From: Vitrella brassicaformis
Taxonomy: Eukaryota; Sar; Vitrellaceae
Direction of reading: 5' to 3'
DNA: 63,859 nt
Assembly: GCA_001179505.1 (NCBI GenBank)
Contig: CDMY01000260.1
Span: forward strand, 1 to 63,859
A program made the position numbers and the translations under genes. The notes under the pieces were generated by a model. The model had not been told where the DNA came from. It searched no databases and saw nothing but the letters and a program-made list of their open reading frames with translations. Positions 47,481 to 59,129 of this stretch are shown here, piece after piece (position 1 is the stretch's first letter; every line of letters starts with the position of its first letter).

Positions 47481-48954
47481 TCACCTGCCGGCCCGCCTCT
47501 CCTTCTTGGCCACCCTCTGTGCCTCTTTGGCCTTCTTGGCCTCCTCTCTGGCCTTCTGCTCGCGGATCCGCCCCTGTTCCCTGTGTCATGCAGACAGACA
47601 GACAGAGATGACGACGATGCATGCNNNNNNNNNNNNNNNNNNNNNNNNNNNNNNNNNNNNNNNNNNNNNNNNNNNNNNNNNNNNNNNNNNNNNNNNNNNN
47701 NNNNNNNNNNNNNNNNNNNNNNNNNNNNNNNNNNNNNNNNNNNNNNNNNNNNNNNNNNNNNNNNNNNNNNNNNNNNNNNNNNNNNNNNNNNNNNNNNNNN
47801 NNNNNNNNNNNNNNNNNNNNNNNNNNNNNNNNNNNNNNNNNNNNNNNNNNNNNNNNNNNNNNNNNNNNNNNNNNNNNNNNNNNNNNNNNNNNNNNNNNNN
47901 NNNNNNNNNNNNNNNNNNNNNNNNCCCCCCCCCTGCCACGTCAATTGTCACTCCTCACTTCTCGTGAGCTTGCTTGGCGGCGTCGCGCTGCATCTGTTCG
48001 ACCGCCTTGACCTGAAGACATGAAGACGTGGACCGATCACATCAACCGGCAGCATGCAGCACCGCAGACAGACAGTGTGTGTCAGAAGGGGCCGCTGGCC
48101 GTCTTTCTTACCCACTCACCCGACCGTCTGACCCACCCACCCGTTCTTTGTTGTCGTTGCGCAGCAGCCCGTCGTCACCGGCATTCTCACCCCGCCGTGT
48201 CAGGCCCTGAGTCGTGTAAATCTCGCCTGCACAAACACATAAATACATACATACCCACCCACCACATTAACAACAAGGCCAACCACACACCCATCCGTCC
48301 ATCAACGGATGGACGCTATCTATCCTTTTCTCCCTCCCTCCCTGCCCACGGACCATTTTCGCCCCTCTCGACGCGTTCGCTGACTTCCATGCCATACTGC
48401 TCCATCACACTCTTCTTCAGCCGACGCTCCTCCTCATCCTCATCGTCAATCTCACCACCGCCATGCCCGCCGTCCTCATCCCCACGCCGGCCATTCGACG
48501 ACTGCTGCCTATCCTCCCCCTCAGCTGCGGAGGACGCCTTGATGGCGTCCACCAGTCTGCTGTGCTTGGTCTCGGTGGCTTTGGCCCGCTGCTTGGCGTC
48601 GAGGTCACGCCAGCGGTCGAAGGCGTCGCGGGCGATGGAGTGGAGGAGGGCCTCCTTTGAGTCGTCCTCCAGCACTGCGAGCAGGCTGCCCTGGACGGCC
48701 TCGAGCTTCTCGTCGTCATCCAATGAGTCATCCTTCACAATGCCCAACACATACTCTGACACACAGACAGACAGACCATTCCACAGAGTGTGCCGCCAGC
48801 CATCGTGTTGTGTTTCCATCTTTGGGTTTGCGTGTCTGTCTGAGTGCTTTGTTTGTGCACCACTGCGCACCGGCGTATACGTCGCCGTCGATGCCGAGCT
48901 CCTCGAGCTTCTGCCGCATGAAGGCCATGAACTCACTCTCCGCCTCATCCATCC
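47481..48954 (-). CDS. CCDC43: CCDC43-like coiled-coil protein (interrupted by N gap)
   Basis: The ATG at 48954 begins MDEAESEFMAFMRQKLEELG and exon 2 starts near YVLGIVKDDSLDDDEKLEAV followed by LLAVLEDDSKEALLHSIA. This N-terminal domain, a short helix with LEELGID and then YVLGI.....EEKL-x-AL/VQG, is the hallmark of CCDC43. A shorter exon (about 48230-48130) has EIYTTQGLTRRGE and LLRNDNKERV, matching the conserved LLFRN region. Exons beside the gap have VEQMQRDAAKQAHEK and REQGRIREQKAREEAKKAKE, the basic coiled coil. The frame closes KERRAGR and TGA at 47481-47483. Part of the coiled coil lies in the 300-N gap, so the total length is unknown. Its molecular role is poorly known in any organism. 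Confidence 0.75.
47625..47924. other. Assembly gap (300 N)
   Basis: A run of 300 undetermined bases inside the CCDC43-like gene, next to a poly-C edge at 47925. Confidence 0.99.
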
Positions 48955-49150
48955 CTGTGTGCCGCCTGCTGGATCTTATAGGGCCGACGATTCCGCTTGT
49001 CGTGCTGCCGCCCTCTGGCTTTCGCACTTAACTTTTCCCATCGCCTCCGATTTGGCGAGCTCGAAGGAGAAGAGCTCGCGCGAGGAAGCAAGATTCCTCC
49101 TTAGGGATAGGTAGTGAGCTTTCTGATCAGCTGACGTGAGGTTCATTATC

Positions 49151-49592
49151 ATGGCAGCCCGAGGCGGAGTCAATCCCTATGCGTAAGCTAGCTGCACCAG
49201 ACCGACAAGACAGCCATCACGCACGCAGACACGCGCACCCGCACCGAGCAACCACACTCATGCACGCGGCGCGGCAGCACGATGACCTGTCTGTCTGTCC
49301 ATAGCGTCCAGCCGATGAATACATACCAATGAATCTCCTGTTGTCTGCTGCTTGTTGTCTGCTGCTGGACAGGGGCGGTGGTCGTGGTGGTGGTCGTGGT
49401 GGTGGTCGTGGTGGTGGTCGTGGTGGCGGGATGCATATGTCGCCTGCGGCCGCTGCGGCTCCTGGAATGCGTGGCGGCGGGCGGGGCGGCGCGGCCATGA
49501 GAGGACGCCGAACCAGCGGAGGAAGCACACGGTCAGATGACCCCACACATAGGGGGGAGGGGAGGGAGATGGCCTGTGATGTGGTGTGGTGT

Positions 49593-49624
<32 letters not shown>

Positions 49625-52498
49625 AGTGAGATGCCCATCCGGGACCTCGACGCGAATGTGCGCAACTGGGCTGTCAAAGCGCGAGTCGCTGACAAGTGAG
49701 GCGAGAAGGGGGAATGGGCGAAGGGGATGGGACGGACGGACGGACGGACGGACGGACGGACGGACGGACGGACGGACGGACGGGCAGACAGACCGACGGA
49801 CAGAGAGACCGGCGTCTTGTTCGTTCGTGTCATGGGTGGGTGCAGGCGCCCTGTGCGGGACTTCAAGAGCGGTGGGGGCAAGTACATGAAGATCACCATC
49901 TGCGACCAATCGGTCGGTCGGGGCCCACACACACACACACACACACACGCACACGTGATGCCATCCATGCCTCCCTCCGTCATGTGACCTGACTTTTGTG
50001 TGCGCACACCTCCTCCACACACAGGGTGAGATTGAGGCGACCTTCTTCAACAACGCGGCGACGACGTTCGACCCCATTGTGCAGGAGAACGGGGTGGGTG
50101 ACCACACCACACACACAGACAGACAGACAGAGGGCGGCAGCCAGGCAGGCCTTTCACCTCCCTCCCTCCCTCCCCTCCTCCGTCTGTGTGTCTGTCTGTG
50201 TGTGGCAGGTGTACAAGTTCTCTCGTGGCCTCGTCAAGCTCGCCAACCCGCAGTTCAACAAAACCACACACCGATACGAAATCACATGTAGCCGAGCCTA
50301 GCACAGCAGAGCAGAGCCACCCGCCGTGTGCTGCGCAAAGCGTGCTTGCACCGATGGATGGATGGATATGTGTGTGTGTGTGTGTGTGAGTGCAGTTGAC
50401 GAGTGGGCGAGCATCGAGCCCGTGGATGACGACCCCCACCTTCCGACGCAGCAGTACGAGTTCAAGCCCATCGACCAGCTCGAGCAGCTCGCAGAAAACG
50501 CCAACATCGACGTCATCGGCGTCATACACTCTTACGACCAAGCTATGCAGATCAAGACGCGATCGGTGAGATTGGGGCGAGGGGAGGGAGGGGGGTGTGC
50601 AAGGGTGTGGTTTGGTGTGGTGTGGTGTGTTATGTGGTGTGGTGTCTGGCAGGACCCTCCCCGCGACGTCAACAAGCGCGACCTGACTGTTGTCGACCAA
50701 AGCGGGGTGGAGGTCAAGGTCACGCTGTGGGCCGAGAATGTGCGGACACACACACAACACACAACACACAACACACGGCGCTCTGATCCATCCATCCATC
50801 CATCTGTTGTGTGCAGGCCACGCAGAACGACAGTGTGTTCGACGGCAACCCGGTCATAGCGCTCAAAGGTCACACACACGCAGCTCACACACACACACAG
50901 ACCTGTCTGTCGGTGGGTCGATCGATCCATCCATCGATCGGTCGGTCAGGTGCCCGCATCAGCCGCTTCAACGACAGCACCTCGCTGTCGGCCAACAAGA
51001 TGGAGATCCACCCGCAGTGCACTGAGGCCAACGCACTCTACCAGTGGTACCATCAATCGGTAAGCACAGCACGCACCCCATCTGACCGTCGAAGCGGCCC
51101 AATACACTCGTGTGTGTGTGTGTGTCTGTGTGTGTCAGGGCGGCGCGGCGCAGCCCATTATTCGGCTCAGTGCGCAGCGCGGGATGGGCGGGGGCTCATG
51201 GCCACTCATAAAGGTCAGCAGCCGGAGAGAGAGAGAGAGAGAGAGAGAGACGGAGAGAGATGCCTGCTACTCACCGGCCATCACCATCACCACCAGCACC
51301 GTGGGTACGTGTGGATGGTGTGTGGTGTGTGTCGGCCAGACGATCGAGGAGCACCGGTTGGCCTGCCAGACCATGGGCATGGGCGAGAATGAGAAGACCG
51401 TCTCGACCATCGCCGCCCACCTCTTCGAAATCGACAAGCGCGAGAGAGGCAACATCTACTACACGTGACTCATTCAAACCACACACTCCTTTCCCCACCC
51501 CCACCGCGACACACACAGATCAATGACTTTAACCAACAGCACCCTCTCTCTCGGCGTGTGTGGTCCTGGTGTCCGTCGTGGACTGACTGGCTGCAGGGCG
51601 GATCCGAAGGACCACTGCAAGGTGGAGCCTGACCCCAGTGGCGGGGGCGGCTTCGTACGCAACAAGGACGGCCAACACATTCCCGAGTGCACCTATAGGT
51701 CGGTCGGTCGGTCGGTCGCTGTGTGTGGATATAGGACTGTGTGACTGACGCGGTTGTGGTGGTGCGTCTGGACGGTGTGTCCCTGTGGTTGGTAGATACA
51801 TCCTCAAGTCTGAGATTCGCGACCACACCGGCAGCCTGGCCGTCTCGGCATTCGACGAAGTCGCAAGAGTGAGTCGAGTCAACCGACCGACTCACACACA
51901 GCACACGACACAAAGGCGGGAGGGAGGGAGGCACCACACACGTGTGTGTGTGTGGTCCTGGTGCTGTGCTGCATATGGTGGTGCTCCGCTGATCAGGTGT
52001 TTATGGGGGGTGTGGAGGCGGCCGACATAGCCGCTCAGCTGGACCAGCTGTCGGAGGAGGACGCCCAGGGCTACATCGCAGCCGTCAAGGAAGAGCACGA
52101 CGACAAGAAGGTATACATGTGATCAATCAGTCGATGCGCGCACACACACACGCAGGCAGACAGACACCTGCCCACACTCTCTCTGCTCTGCCCTGCAGTT
52201 GTATTGGTTCAAGATCCAGTCCAAGCACGAGACCTGGAACGACCAGATGCAGCTCAAACACGTCAGTTACACACACACACACGCATACACACAGACGGCA
52301 GGGGACAGCCATGGCATGCGCCTGTGTGTGCAGGTGGTGTTGCGCGCTGAGGCCATCATGGGCGAGGCGTCGCAGGAGGGCACGGTGGCGGAGGGCAACA
52401 ACCTCCTCAACCTGGTCGAGGAAAACCTCAACGACATGGAAATTCAGAACGCAATCGCATACCAGTACCCGCAGCAGCAGCAGCAGCAGCAGCAGTAG
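49151..52498 (+). CDS. RPA1: Replication protein A large subunit (RPA1), short form with RGG N-terminus
   Basis: MAARGGVNPYA (49151) splices in phase to an RGGG-repeat exon (about 49371-49530), then to EMPIRDLDANVRNWAVKARV. The order then follows RPA1 DNA-binding domains: MKITICDQS, IEATFFNNAATTFDPIV and YKFSRGLVKLANPQF (DBD-A); YEFKPIDQLEQL, IDVIGVIHSY and RDLTVVDQSGVEVKVTLW (DBD-B); then TIAAHLFEIDKRERGNIYY and YILKSEIRDHTGSLAVSAFD (DBD-C). The C-terminus contains KLYWFKIQSKHETWNDQMQLKH and VVLRAEAIM, ending in poly-Gln and TAG at 52496. It binds single-stranded DNA in replication and repair. The N-terminal protein-interaction OB-fold (70N) seen in animals is replaced by the RGG segment, as in short-form RPA1 of some protists. 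The DBD-C zinc-ribbon cysteines are mostly missing (DPKDHCKVEPD and HIPECTYR). Fifteen or so exons; introns rich in CA/TG repeats. Confidence 0.88.
49731..49783. repeat. (GGAC)n microsatellite in an RPA1 intron
   Basis: A pure tract of about 13 units inside the intron between the RVADK and RPVRDFKSG exons. It would be length-variable between strains. Confidence 0.9.
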
Positions 52499-53482
52499 GG
52501 GGGCGGAGGGCGAGCGAGGGGGTGGGCCAATGTAACAGCTAGCTCGGTCACTGACAGACATACACACAGACGGACGCCCCTTGTTGGTTCAGTGCTGGCT
52601 CTCTCTCTTCTCACACTCACTCTCTCTGTGTGTGTCTTACCTGTCTGTCCGTCTGTCTGCCTGCACGTGTGTGCGTGTGTGTTTTTTGTATCGTCGCGCG
52701 TGTGATTGAATTGATGGGTACATGTGCTGCGCGGTCCTTTATCGACGGCAGGTGGGTGGGCTGGTCGATCGATGTAGAGGGGCGCCCGGGGGACTGACAA
52801 GGAGGGAGGGAGGCTCTTGTAGTAAGGAGCTGTAGCTTAGCGGCTGGGTGCGCACCACCCTGTGTGTGTGTGGCAAGGTGGGTGAGGGGAGATACTCTGA
52901 CTGACCATGGATACCATGACCCTCTCTCTCCCGTGCTTGAGCCTCTGCTGGTCGGTCGACTGAATGAGATGCCATTCCAGAGTGGCAATGCAGCGTGGCA
53001 GGCACGTCACTTCTTTCAGACAGAGGCATACATACCCACCCCACACGCACAGATCCACTCACTGTCTGTCCGATCATTGACAATCAACTAAGCACACACA
53101 CCACAGCGGAAACCGCGGTCGGCAACTAACGGAGGCATACATAAGCCAAATGCACAGACAGCACACCACAGACAGACAGAGCAGTACACATGCATGCATG
53201 CCGCAGACAGACATTCACACACATTCACATTCACATACGCCGTTAGTTACAGACAGACAGCAGGCAACGGTGGGTGAGTGAGCATATATCCACCACACTC
53301 ACACATAGACACACACACATCCATACAGAGAGAGATGGGTGGGTGTGTGCATGTTTGTGTGTCCTAATTTGTGCTGGCACTCTCTCTCACTCTCTCTCTG
53401 TCTGTCTGTCTCCTTGATTTGGTGGTGGCCGTGGGGACGATGCGCAGCGCACAGGAGCCTGTCTCTCTGACTTGTTTCGGCT
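52499..53482. other. Intergenic, no gene recognised
   Basis: Repeat-rich flank between convergent genes. GTAGCTTAGCGGCTGGGTGC near 52830 resembles a tRNA A-box, but no B-box or cloverleaf follows, so I do not call a tRNA. Confidence 0.45.
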
Positions 53483-55642
53483 CTACTCTTCTAGGTGCAG
53501 GGGCTGGAAGCTGCCGTCCCCGTTGACATATCCCAACTCAGGCCACGCGAAATGGCAGTCAGTGTCGCCCTGACACACACACACACACATGCACGATTTT
53601 ATCGATTTCGATCGCTGAGCGACTGACCAGGTGCTGATTGAAGCCCTTCTGGAGGCCCTGCAGGCCACCACGTGCGACCGCCTCGTCCATCCGTGCCTTG
53701 TGCACGACCTCACGTAGCCCCAGCACTCGCCCCTTGACGCCATCCACCACTTGGAAGCACTGCAGCGGCACCCGTACCGTCGCCCCGCCCACGTCGGCCA
53801 TCCCCCCCACCACCTGCCTGTTGCTCTCCGTCTTGAGCGCGGCACTCATAACAAAGTGCTCCACGGCCGAGTGGATGCGTCTGCCGAATGTGGTCTGGTG
53901 GCTGAGGTTGATCGTCCTCTTAATGTCCGTGGCTGCCTTGTGCTGGTCGAAGCAGAGGGCGGCGATGTGCCAGCCCATCAAGGCCCCCTCGCCATCCCCC
54001 AGTGCGAGGCGGGACGGCGCGGGGTCTTCGCCGTCGCTGTGGGGGGCGAGGGGCAGTAGGTGGCTCAGGTGGGCAGCCAGCTCTCTGTGCGGCCTCAAAG
54101 CTCCATTGACGGCAGCCATCACCTCATTGGGTAGCTCATTGAGCACGGCCATGTACTCACGGTCGGCGAGGACGCGGGGGTGTTCCGGAAATCTTCTCTC
54201 GTACAGCAGCCGTGCCCCAGCGCAGCAGCGTTCTGACGGCCTGCCTCCACTCGTTGATGCTCTCCTCGCTCCCCCTACCGGAAGCTGTTGCTGCTGCTGC
54301 TGCTGTTGTGTTGGTGGCGGTGGTGGGTGTTGTGCGTCGAGCGGCGGCGAGGCGGAGGCAGGACGCCCACGCCCAGGACCCTGGCGGCGTGCGCGTGGGC
54401 GTCGGCGATTCGAGGGCGCCGAGCGTCTGCAGGGCCATCTCCAGCGCTGGGCTGCAGGTCCCGTCTTCGTCATTGTCGACATCTGCCGGCCGGACCTTCC
54501 GACAGATGCACTCGATTGCGTGGATGTTGGGGCTGTGTGGGTTTTCGTCCACCATACTGGCGGCTTCCTCCCCCGTCGAGCACACTGCAATTCGAGGATT
54601 GTCGTGCCCCACGGCAGTCGCTAGCAGCAGCGGCTGGAGGCCGTCTTGGTTGGGCTGGGTGAGGATGGACGCGTCAATGGCCGTGAGGATCTCGATGTAC
54701 TCGAACACGGATCTTCGCGAGAATTGGGCGGTTTCGACGAGGTGGTGGACGGCGCTGTTGCCGACCTCTGACGGCCCGCCCTCGTAGAAGCTCAGCGGGT
54801 CGAGCTCGTAGCTGGAGTCCTGCTCCTGAGAGAGTGGACAATGACACACAGCCTCCTGCATGTGCCTCCTTTGCCCTGCCCCTCACTCAACTCACCGAAG
54901 GAGGTCTTGACTCCGGCACCCGCTCGCTGGCCAGCGTCGAGTCGCGCTGCAGCAGGCGCCGATACACCTCGAGCAGGGCCCTCTCATATTGGGGCGTCGG
55001 CGTCGCGCCGTTCCACAATCGGGGCGGGAAGATGATGCACAGGCCGCGCACGCGCACGCCATGCCGCAGCAGCACCTCCAGTGCCGTCAGGTTCGCGTTG
55101 GCCACGGCCTCGCGGATGGGCCTCGTGTTCATGCCCGCCTCGTATGGGAAGCCGCCCTCGCACCGAAACCACGAGCAGTCCAGGTCGGCCCCTCCGGCGA
55201 TGAGGGCCTCGAGGATCTCCCGCTGCCTCTGCCGGCTCTCCCAGGTGGGCAGCGACAGGCGAGACCGCGGCGGCTGGCCGTCAGCAGACATCGATTCGAA
55301 ATCCACCGCCGCACAGCCGGTCTGGTCGTCGATTGCGATCGAGAGCAGGTCGTAGCTCAGCGGTTCATGCTCACGAACGGGTGGCTGAAAGCGAATCTCT
55401 GCGTTGGGGTCGGCTCCCTCGCGGAGAAATGCTGTGACCCAGGAGGGAGTGGCGATGCGGCGTTCAATGGTGTACGAGAGAGTGCGGGTGGCCGAGCTAC
55501 AGTTCGGCGAGTACAGCTGCCTGCGGAGGTTCTGGATGATCTCGTGCTGCCGGTGAGGGGGAGAGGGTGGCGCTTGAGAGGGTGACGATGCATCAGCAGC
55601 CGGACTGCTGGCTAGACTGCTGGCGCTCGACGGAGATGCCAT
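53483..55642 (-). CDS. Ankyrin-repeat-like protein
   Basis: MASPSSASSLASSPAADASS (55642) opens a Ser/Ala/Pro-rich start. Three ankyrin-type units follow: VTAFLREGADPNAEI, ILEALIAGGADLDCSW and REAVANANLTALEVLLRHG. After an intron near 54890-54840 the protein has GGPSEVGNSAVHHLVETA and QDGLQPLLLATAVGHDNPRI, again ankyrin-like. A second region is helical (ADREYMAVLNELPNEVMAAV; SHQTTFGRRIHSAVEHFVM), and a final exon ends SFQPLHLEE at 53483. The reading frame changes near 54235, between AVRTLLRWG and ARLLYERRF, with no obvious intron of the right phase. This could be a sequencing indel or a true frameshift. Ankyrin repeats mediate protein binding; the specific role is unknown. Confidence 0.6.
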
Positions 55643-55987
55643 TCACTCACTCAGTCACTCACTCACGATGGATGGCCTCTCGACGTGCGTACGTGGCCTG
55701 CAGCGTACACACACATGTTGTGTGACCAGATATATGCCGCGTGCACGATGAGAGAGAACCGTGCATGTCAATTTGTGTTGGTCTACCTTACAGAAGAGTG
55801 TGGCAGCTCCGCGTGTAGACAGCTGGGTGGCGGCTTTGGCGGGAGTGGTCGTCCTGGGATAGATACAAAGCGCGCAGGGTTTGTAGGGCTAAGGGTTTCG
55901 AAGACAGAGGGAAGGGCAAGGGCCTGTAAAACGCAGCACTACAGGGTGTTTTCCTTCTGTGTGGTTTTCCCGTCGCCTGTGCTGGTG

Positions 55988-57891
55988 ATGGAGAGAGCTA
56001 CGCGTGTTTGTCGGATGGAGGGGTGCGAGGAGGCCGAATCGGCCCCTCCCCCTCCACCTTCCCCCTCCCGACCCTCCCACCTCTGTTTTGCCCCTCCTCC
56101 CGCCCGCCACAGCAGCCGGAGAGGCCCTCATCTTGCTTTGCTCAATGGAGTGTGCGTGATGGTCGTGTTGACGCTTCTGTTTGCCGGCGGTGGTCTGGCG
56201 CAGCGGTTAGATGGCGTGGTTGACCCTGGAGGTGGCGGCGAGACCGTCTATGTGCGTCAGGAGGACGGTGTGGACGGCCTGTGTGACGTCTACACGTACC
56301 GTGTCAAGGAGATCAGGACGGCTGGGTACAAGAACGACGGCAAGGCCAAGCGGATGCTGCAAGACGCGAGCGATCTGGTGAGCACTGAGCACACACACGA
56401 GCAGAGGGGCGGGGGGAGAGGGCTGGGGACACACACACAAGCTGTGACAGAGAGGGAGAGGAGGGAAACTTTCGGTCGGTTCGTGAGATTATGTGTCTGT
56501 GTGTGTGTGTGTCAGGTTCGTCCCATAATGTGCAAGCGGCGGTGGCAGGTGGAGCTGATGCGAGAGTTCAAACCCGACGTGAAGGAGCTGCTCGGCCTCA
56601 ACATCAACCGCGGACAGGAAGTCAAGGTGCGCCATCCATCGACCTCACACAGACAGACAGACAGACAGTCAGCAGACCTCTCATCACACCACACGTCTGT
56701 CTGTCTGCTCATGTGGTGTGTGTGGCAATCGATCAGATCCGCGTTCGCTACAACAACGATGATTTCGTGCCGTACGAGCAGGTGATCGGCACGGTGCTGC
56801 ACGAGCTGGTGCACAACTCCATCAAGGGCCACAACAGCTCATTCTGGGACCTTTACGAAGAAGTCGAGGCGGTGAGCTGAGCTGAGCTGAGCTGACAGAC
56901 AAGCACCTTGACGGACGGAACCATGAGCATGATGCGAACATGTTTGCTGTGTGTGATGTGGTGTGTCGACTGGTGTGTGTCACAGGAGTGCCGGAAGCTC
57001 CGTGGCGGGAAGCCGTGTGAGAATGAGTGCCTGCTGACCGACGGCGACTCCAACTCCATCGAGGAGATCTGGACACGCATGACCAGATGCCCCGATGGTT
57101 TCTTCACACGTAAGCCCTCCCCTCCTTGTCCCTCCCCCTCCCCCTACCCCACCAACCAAGTGTGTCGCGTGACGTGATATATGTGCGTTTCAGAGCCCGT
57201 TATCATCGGCATTGTCTGTGCGGGCATCTTTGTCCTGCTCACCACCACCTGCTGCTGCTGGGGCGTCAGGCGGCGGCGCATCAAACGGCGCCGGGAGCTG
57301 CAGCGGCTGCAGCAGGCCGCCAACTCGTCTAGTCGCGGCAGCCGGCGGTCCAGCCGGCGGTCGAGCTTGCAGAGCGACACGGAGGGCATATCGCTGCAGC
57401 TGGACGAGAGGGAGCAGATCAGGATCATGGTGGAGAACCAAAGGCGGGAGGAGGAAGAGCTACGGATCGCTCTCGCCGCGTCGCTTTCGGTACGGAGGGA
57501 CACAGAACTGACACACACGACACGGATGGTCACGTGTTTGTGTGTGTGGCTGCATCGATTGCAGGAGGCTGAGCTGCAGGAAGCCGCCCGCAGCAGCAGC
57601 CAGACCCCAGCTGTCGTCACGGGGTATCCCCTGCCGCCCCCCTACGCCCCCCAGACGCACTCACAGACCTCCGTGGCCCCCCCACCGGCGCCAGTGCCCG
57701 CAGTTTGGGAGGACACGCGAGCGACAGAGACAGTGAGGTTGCCGCCCCCCCGGCCGCGTGAGGCCGACCAGGCCTCTGAGGACGATGAGGAGCTGCAGCT
57801 GGCTTTGCGCATCAGCGCCATGGAGCATGAGATGAGGCAACAGCACATGCAGCAACACCAGCAGGGGCGGGGGAATGGCAACAGGATATAA
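55988..57891 (+). CDS. Membrane-anchored WLM-domain metalloprotease with two ubiquitin-interacting motifs
   Basis: The ATG at 55988 gives a Pro-rich start, then a hydrophobic helix (LLNGVCVMVVLTLLFAGGG) acting as signal anchor or signal peptide. The WLM (Wss1-like) domain follows in three exons: VRPIMCKRRWQVELMREF, LLGLNINRGQEVK and VIGTVLHELVHNSIKGHNSS. The last has the zinc-protease motif HELVH with the downstream GH-N and FWDLYEEVEAECRKL. All catalytic residues are present. A second helix (IIGIVCAGIFVLLTTTCCCW) precedes a basic stop-transfer RRRRIKRRR. After it come two UIM-type motifs, EEEELRIALAASLSEAE (the last part spliced) and EDDEELQLALRISAMEHE, and a Gln/His-rich end at 57891. WLM proteases cleave DNA-protein crosslinks or SUMO/ubiquitin-linked proteins in nucleus or cytosol. 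The membrane topology predicted here would put the protease on the opposite side from the UIMs. Confidence 0.82.
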
Positions 57892-59129
57892 ACCATGACA
57901 GCTGCCGGGGTGCATCTATAGTTAGTTGATTTGATTTGCTTTGTGTCGTGGGTGTGGGTGTGGGTGCGGCGTCGACCGATCGATGCTCTCTCTTGTCGCT
58001 CCCCTTGCTTGTTTTCTTTCTTTACTTTTTGCTCCTTTCCTTTCTCTCTTTGGTTCCTGGGTGTTACCCAAGTGACGTGACGTACGTGACATATGGATGC
58101 ACGCCATGGCGAGCGTGCTGCATGTGTGCGTGGGTGTGTGCGTGGGTGTGTGCGTGGGTGTGGGTGTGGGTGTGGGTGTGGGTGATTGATTGACTGACTG
58201 AGAATGATGCCTTGCCTTGCCTTGACCGAGTCCTTTTTTGAGCTCGCCGGCCCCCCACTCGCGCCAGGCCAATGGAGGCCAGGGGGCTTTTGTATCGTAT
58301 CGATATATTATGTACAGGTAGCCATCCCATCCATGGCTGGCATGGGCCGATCGCGTCAGCGAGCGACTGAGTGCAAGTATCGCTGCTGCTGCTGCTGCTG
58401 TAAACCGACCTTATGTGTTGATACAAACTCTCCAGTGCTGCTGTTACGGTGCACCAGACACACACGCGCCCTGCCCGGTGCACGCGCCATTTTCCTCTCT
58501 CTCTCTACGTCTCTCTGCATGCTACCTGGTGTGGGTGCTGGTGTTATGGATGCTTTTGATGGATGGATGGGTGGAATTCACTGCATGAGCCTCCTCGCCA
58601 TTTCTCCTTTTCCAGTAATAGATGTGTGTTTGGGGGTGTGCGACAGCTGCTGGTGGTGATGGCTTTGCTTTCGTCAAGGGGGAGGGGAGGGGAGGGTGCG
58701 TGCGGCTTGCTATTTATCGGTGTGTCGATGGTGACCGCTGACTGACTGATGGATGTGATGGCTTTTGTGGACAGACACCGGCGTGACTTCCTTCATGTCG
58801 TGTGATGATGTGGTGTTGCATGTTTGGTCAATGACCAACCAATGCGAGAAGAGAATTATTGAAGTGTGTGGGTGCGGATGGATGCAAATGTCCTCAGACA
58901 GGTCCCAACGTCCATGCATCCATCCATCCATCCATATATCCCCCTTGTCTCATTAAGCCCCCGCCCCCTCCTTCCTCTAGTTCCACATCATGTCAGCCAG
59001 CACCTCTCGGCCGACACTGCTCGTCACCCAAGCGGTCCGTCGGCCTCTCGGCCCCACTCTCTCCAACGTACCCTTTTCAGACTCATAAGCAACACACACT
59101 GCTCGCCTCATCCTGGCAATCTGCACAGG
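57892..59129. other. Intergenic, no gene recognised
   Basis: It holds a GTGGGT/GTGCGTGGGT minisatellite near 58120-58185, a CTG run near 58383-58400 and CATC repeats near 58915-58935. No frame carries a family motif. It separates convergent genes. Confidence 0.5.

Noticed and set aside
49731-49783. GGAC tandem run as a possible CRISPR-like or regulatory array
   Set aside because: It is a pure 4-nt microsatellite without spacers, inside an RPA1 intron.
52825-52860. tRNA-like start (GTAGCTTAGCGGCTGGGTGC)
   Set aside because: It resembles an A-box, but there is no B-box (GGTTCGA-type) or pairing acceptor stem within 100 bases.
55345-55375. tRNA-like string GTCGTAGCTCAGCGGTTCATGCTC
   Set aside because: It falls within the open frame of the ankyrin-like gene on the minus strand, and no cloverleaf follows.
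56190-56225. tRNA-Leu-like string TGGCGCAGCGGTTAGATGGC
   Set aside because: It lies inside the coding exon of the WLM protein (residues around GGGLAQRLDGV) and has no B-box.
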